DNA of 64,000 bases from Sitta carolinensis (taxonomy: Eukaryota; Chordata; Aves; Passeriformes; Sittidae). Below the pieces are notes generated by a model. It was not told the DNA's origin. It ran no database searches and saw only the letters and a program-made list of their open reading frames with translations. Of the stretch, positions 60,001 to 64,000 are shown piece after piece; position 1 is the first letter of the stretch; the number at the start of each line of letters is the position of its first letter. The stretch lies in contig CM063288.1 of the NCBI GenBank assembly GCA_032173965.1, positions 24,522,001 through 24,586,000 on the forward strand. Direction: 5' to 3'. A program made the position numbers and the translations under genes.

Positions 60001-61553
60001 TGAAGCATCCAACACTGAAGTGAGCAGGCAACACAAAGCAAAAGAAAGAGAAAAACACAGTCCCCTTCCCAGAGCAGTGTGCTCACATTTCCCATGGCTT
60101 ACCTCAGGCAGCTCGGCCATCTTAACCGCAGCCATAAGATTGTCCATTTTTTTCAACATATTATTCTGTGTTGAGGTAATAAAAAGAGAGAAGCCATAAA
60201 GACATTAAATCAAAACATCTCTTCCAACAAGGACACTAGTAGCCAGAGCAAGCCAAATTCTGGGGAGAACACAGCTTGGAAACAAAAATAATCAAAAGAA
60301 TGGTGACCTTTTCCATATGTTGAGAATTCAGACATTCAACAACAACAGCTCAGTCCTCCCACGGCTGAGATGCTAGTGCTGCACATCTTGCCTACCACCC
60401 CTCCCCAAGCCAGCCACACAGTTAGTGCCATACCAGGAAGGAGAGCCTGTGCCGCAGCACGGCATTCTGGAAGTGGCACTGCTTCACCTCCTTCTGTAAG
60501 ACGGTCTTCTCCTGGGTGAGCCGCTGTGCATTGGCTTTCTCTGCATTGAGGGCCAGAGCCAATGCTTTATTGTTCTGCTTTAGGGAGACTTTCATAGTGG
60601 AGGAGTTATCTGTGAGAGAGAGCCATATCACACACCATCAGCATCCAAGGTCTCATCCATACCTCGCCCCTCATCATAATTTTTTGCTTCCTAGACCAGC
60701 CTTCCTCAGGTTTAGATCTCTACAACTCAATAACCCACTCCAAAAACCAGGAATCCTTCCTTCCAGCAACAGAAGTCTCCAGAGAAAACAGCAGGAAAAA
60801 ATATTTTTGTAATAACATGCAACATTTCAGATACCCTCTCCACCATCAGTGGGTCACACTCAGGCAGCAAGCTACTGCTTTAATTCTTAATGAATAATGG
60901 CATGGTTCAAGTGCTAGGTTTAAAAATATATGCTCCTTGCTTTGAACAAGTCACCTACAAATAGGTCCTCATTACCATCCAAAAAATGGGATAAAATCCT
61001 ATTTTCCTCTATAGTTGCCCTTGAGTAGATTTGGACCCCTGTTTCCCAATTTCAAAACAATTAAATAAAAGCAGTGGAAATATTTGAGTTTTTCAAGGTA
61101 GTCCAAATTATCTCCTGTCTCATCTTTGCATTACTTCCCCCATAAAAACAAGCCAGTTGGCCTAGCTTCTGCAGAGGATTGCATACACACTAAAATACTT
61201 CAGACACCCCTGGGCACCTTGTGTGGTACTTGAAACTCTTCTGCAGGGCACTGAATTCACTCGAAACCCCCGGGCAGAGGGGAAGCTGAGAAGCAGCACA
61301 TGAACTTTGGTAAGGGACTGCTGCCCACTCCCGATGCCACGGCCAAAGGCCCACTTTTAAAATGACATAGCAGCCAGCATATGCATACACCGCAACGCAA
61401 AATACACTCACTGAAAACCTTCGTTTTGATTTTTGATGCAAGCGAGGCATTCAACTTCGCAGTCTTCAAGGCACCCTTTTTCTTCTCCCGCATCCGCTCT
61501 CTCACGCCGCTCACACTGGAGAAGGACATTTCGCCGGCCTCCCACGCTGCCAT
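53820..61553 (-). CDS. SGO2: SGO2, shugoshin 2 (centromeric cohesin protector)
   Basis: Shugoshins recruit PP2A to centromeres and shield cohesin from separase or phosphorylation; SGO2 is the main meiotic form in mammals. Eight coding exons on the minus strand are inferred. The N-terminus has [15 protein letters not shown] and [20 protein letters not shown], the SGO2-type coiled coil (about residues 48-125) that binds PP2A. A Ser/Lys-rich middle is encoded mostly by one 1.9-kb exon. The C-terminus carries the shugoshin box: [17 protein letters not shown], then [10 protein letters not shown] and a Lys-rich tail, ending at TAG 53,822-53,820. About 990 residues are expected, against 1,265 in human. 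SGO2 rather than SGO1 is called from the N-terminus and from location on the chromosome segment syntenic to human 2q33-34. The large exon contains an apparent frameshift between 56,547 and 56,766. Confidence 0.88.
54758..54884 (-). CDS. SGO2: SGO2 penultimate exon, start of shugoshin box
   Basis: Encodes [40 protein letters not shown] and IN; human SGO2 has RPLQDLSN and TSRRRRC with FYFKEPSL at matching places. Acceptor TTGCAG. The donor AATAG|GTTGGG is weak; if the intron is kept, the frame stays open to a stop at 54,631. Confidence 0.85.
55491..55549 (+). repeat. (CAAAA)n / poly-A tract
   Basis: Four CAAAA units grading into a 25-nt A run, ending CACCCACACC. In the SGO2 intron before the penultimate exon. 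No SINE body was recognised next to it. Confidence 0.9.
56055..57973 (-). CDS. SGO2: SGO2 large exon with apparent frameshift
   Basis: A 1.9-kb Ser/Lys/Glu-rich exon beginning [20 protein letters not shown]. The frame carried in from the previous exon stays open to a stop at 56,547 and includes RRETFIV, similar to the human RQTFVI. The frame needed to join the next exon is open only from 56,766 downward and carries [20 protein letters not shown], similar in composition to the rest of the protein. The two frames differ by one net missing base (or two extra). Acceptor CAACAG, donor CCTG|GTAGGT. A copied part of this exon lies beside IDH1. Confidence 0.85.
58581..58849 (-). CDS. SGO2: SGO2 exon (residues 159-248)
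   Basis: Encodes [20 protein letters not shown] and on to [11 protein letters not shown], Ser/Gln/Glu-rich with little conservation outside birds expected. Acceptor ACCAG, donor GGAG|GTAAAT, phase 1 out. Confidence 0.82.
59413..59507 (-). CDS. SGO2: SGO2 exon (residues 128-158)
   Basis: Encodes [20 protein letters not shown] then [11 protein letters not shown]. The FH start matches the human FHQSS junction. Acceptor TTCCAG, donor TGAG|GTGGGC, phase 2 out. Confidence 0.82.
60103..60165 (-). CDS. SGO2: SGO2 small exon (residues 107-127)
   Basis: Encodes [20 protein letters not shown] plus E, the end of the coiled coil (human: KKLIDIEALMNNNLITAIEM). Acceptor CACAG, donor TGAG|GTAAGC, phase 0 both sides. 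Confidence 0.88.
60434..60609 (-). CDS. SGO2: SGO2 coiled-coil exon (residues 48-106)
   Basis: Encodes [40 protein letters not shown] and [19 protein letters not shown], aligning with the human SGO2 coiled coil. Acceptor TCACAG, donor CCTG|GTATGG. Confidence 0.93.
61412..61553 (-). CDS. SGO2: SGO2 first coding exon (residues 1-47)
   Basis: Begins [16 protein letters not shown]; the upstream ATG (61,553) gives an N-terminus close to human length, though a second ATG (61,529) is in frame. Contains [13 protein letters not shown], diagnostic for SGO2. Donor TTCA|GTGAGT. Confidence 0.88.
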
Positions 61554-61559
61554 CGCTGA

Positions 61560-61870
61560 AGAGAGCGACGCCGAGCAGGGTCAGCACCCGTATTTCCCTT
61601 CGGTAAGCCCTTACCGGCCAAGGCGCGCACTTGCCGCGAGACCGGCACCGCGGCCTGGCACAGCCCCGCGCGGAGCGGCGGCGCCGGAGGAGGAGGAGAC
61701 AGCAACGAGCAAGCCCTGCCCGCCGAGCGACTTTCGAATGTCGCGGCCCCGCCCCTCGCCCCGCCCTCGCTCCGCCCAGCTCCTCGCCCCGCCCATCGCC
61801 CCGCCAGCCCCGCAGGCGCTGCTGCCGCCGCCAGCCCCGGCCCCGCCGAATTACCCCGCTCCCGGAATGC
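61560..61870 (-). promoter_or_regulatory. SGO2: SGO2 CpG-island promoter
   Basis: CpG-dense stretch just upstream of the SGO2 ATG. It contains at least five CCCCGCCC-type GC boxes within 61,746-61,805, no TATA box, and a TTCGAA at 61,733-61,738 which is one of the accepted CHR-type cell-cycle elements. The transcription start probably lies between about 61,600 and 61,730. Confidence 0.75.
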
Positions 61871-61899
61871 CTCAGAAAAGGCCGAGGCTTCTTCTGGAG

Positions 61900-64000
61900 G
61901 ACAGACGTCACACAAAAATTACGGTTTGTAGTTTTCAGCTGTGAGAAAGACAGTTAAGTGTGACCATTAAACGAATTAGTTTTCTTCCTACGTACTTCAC
62001 CCTTCAATCCAAGTTACTGCATTGTTTTCCAGACACCCTTTGAATCTGCCCTCAAGAAGCTGACATTATGTGTGCTGGTGTGATGATGTTAAATATTTTA
62101 AGGAAATGACACATACAGGAAAAGCAGCTAAATACTTTGAAAATCAATTTAGAGTGGAGGTACGGAGGGAATAAAGCTGCTGAAAACATGTCTGTTTTCC
62201 CAAAATGGGTTCTTTCACCTGGTGTGCAAGAGGCCGATCCCCACAGAGATGAGGTATTTGATTTTCACACAGTTCTGCACAGAAAGAAGTGCTGGGTGCA
62301 AATCCATTAAGCTGGCACGATGACTATCAAAAACTATCACTATTCATACATTTTAGTAGACAAAGGCATTAATATTCATTGGCTACAAGTTACATAGTTC
62401 TCTGATTAATTAGTGTTCTATCTACTATTATAGTCTATGTGCTCAGTCTCTCTTTTGAGTTGGTGAATTTCATGAGTTGGTGGTTGCAATTTCTCCTTGC
62501 CAGAATTACTTCCTATGTAATTGGGGTTGACTTTAGCGCAGTAACTGAGTTGGTTTTGTTAGTTTCTTCCTATCTTTGGAGTTCTGCCAAATGTCCTTGG
62601 GCCTGGTAAATTCCGAATTCTTTGTTTCCTCTATCACTAGTACATCCTTCTGCCAAACTTTGCTAATGTCCCTCTAGAGCTGAGATTATTGAAACATTTG
62701 AGACATTTTGAGCTCTGAACCTCAGCAAGGCAGTTCTACTTACAAGTGACAGCCGCTCAGTGAGAGCAACCAAGGTGGTGCAGAGTTTCTCCCTTGCAAT
62801 GCATCCAGGGCAGCTGCTGTCTGTAGAGGGTCTCCTAGCTCATACAGCAGCATCTCAAGCTCTTCAATGCAGGATTGCCCAGCAGACAGCTCCTAGGGGA
62901 TGTAAGCAGTGTTCCTGCTATTCCACACAGGTGCCTGTGCCCATCTGCCCTAGGAATGCTTGCATGGATCAGTAGCACTTAGTCTGAGGAAAGGTTAGAG
63001 AATCAGGCCTCCCCTGAATAAGAAGGACAAGAACAAGTGAAGTATCTCAGTCTTTTGGCTGCACAGTGAAATTCTTCTGTTGAGTCCTCAGACTTTAAGT
63101 AATTGTTTCATATTTGCACTTCTTCCTATATTTTGGAGCCTTTGGACAGGATAGCAGTGGAGTTTGAGGGAAGCTAAGACTAGCAGAGATGCAAACAAGT
63201 AACAGCTTTCCTGCTTGGGAACTGTCTGTGAAAGATCTGCTGCGGACTCCTAGCCCTGAATGACTTCCAACCATCTCTTAGAGCAAAAAGCTGAACTATT
63301 CACTACCACCTCCTCTACCTTACAGTGTGCCAGGGAGAGGCAAGAGAAGGGCAGTCCAGTTACTGACATCCACACTAAGATGTAATCCAGCTCCTGTCCC
63401 TTTGCCATAATGATATACAGAGAAGCATTCCCACCACTATGCTCTAATTACCACTAGTGTGGAGTGGGGGAAAAAGGCTCTGCAGGTCTGGAGTCTTACT
63501 GCCTGCTTCACAAGGGCCTTGCCTCTGTTCAAAGCAAGTTTCTCTAGCAATATCTCTTTAGTCATAGAATTGTTCTTTTAAATGTAGGAGAGGTATTACA
63601 ATCTTTAATTCATGACGCAAATCACAAGACAGGATTCTCTGTGGCCCAGCTCCATAATGAAAAATCATTTGTACTGGAATATATAGATTGTTTTTTTCAG
63701 TAAAATATGATTTAAAGATGTTTCCTAAGCAACTATTTAAAGTTGAAGTGAAATTGTAGTCAGAGTATAACAGACAGTTCACATATAATTCACAGTGTTT
63801 ATGGTGCACTTAACTATTTTTTTATCTCAGACATGCTTAGCTATAATATTAATGATAGACTGACACCCAGTGTCCAGAAAGTGCTAGAGCTCATTCCAGT
63901 TCAGTTACATGCACCAGAGTAGTGTAACATCTCTTAGCTGAATTCTTCCACATGAAGAATTAGAAATGTCAGTAGTTGTGATTTAGGAGCATTCCACAAT
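61900..64000. other. No gene recognised upstream of SGO2
   Basis: AT-rich, non-coding-looking sequence with only short ORFs, none showing a known domain or a splice-consistent exon. No repeat family was identified with confidence. The neighbouring gene, if any, lies past the right edge. Confidence 0.5.

Noticed and set aside
53820..61553. Alternative identity SGO1
   Set aside because: The C-terminal box is shared with SGO1, but the N-terminal [13 protein letters not shown] and the coiled coil match SGO2, and the location fits the SGO2 chromosome segment.

Overview
This is vertebrate nuclear DNA, almost certainly from a passerine bird. The genes have short exons with GT-AG introns, two promoters sit in CpG islands, and the repeats are avian: 3' ends of CR1 LINEs and two copies of a tRNA-Ile/CR1 composite SINE of the songbird TguSINE1 type. 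No bacterial features, RNA genes or CRISPR arrays were seen.

Layout from left to right. (1) About 120-35,030, minus strand: the 5' half of PIKFYVE, the FYVE-finger phosphoinositide kinase. Eighteen coding exons encode residues 1 to about 821 (FYVE finger, DEP domain, start of the TCP-1/chaperonin-like domain); the rest, including the kinase domain, lies beyond the left edge. (2) About 34,860-36,260: a CpG island holding the divergent PIKFYVE (-) and IDH1 (+) promoters. (3) About 35,770-51,870, plus strand: complete IDH1, cytosolic NADP-dependent isocitrate dehydrogenase, one non-coding and eight coding exons, 415 codons. (4) 49,995-51,090, in what should be the IDH1 3' UTR: a broken antisense copy of part of the large SGO2 exon, directly joined to a decayed endogenous-retrovirus pol fragment. 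(5) About 53,820-61,730, minus strand: complete SGO2 (shugoshin 2), eight coding exons from its own CpG-island promoter, with the C-terminal shugoshin box and one apparent frameshift in the large exon. (6) 61,900-64,000: no gene seen.

The three genes are not a functional pathway: PIKFYVE makes PI(3,5)P2 on endolysosomes, IDH1 makes cytosolic NADPH and 2-oxoglutarate, and SGO2 protects centromeric cohesin. PIKFYVE and IDH1 share a promoter region; IDH1 and SGO2 converge tail to tail. The most unusual feature is the SGO2 fragment at the IDH1 3' end. It contains 138 bp identical to the SGO2 exon but antisense to SGO2 mRNA when read from IDH1, which suggests recent gene conversion and possible RNA pairing between the two transcripts. 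Exon borders were placed by eye from splice signals, reading-frame continuity and remembered mammalian proteins. Transcript ends are estimates.
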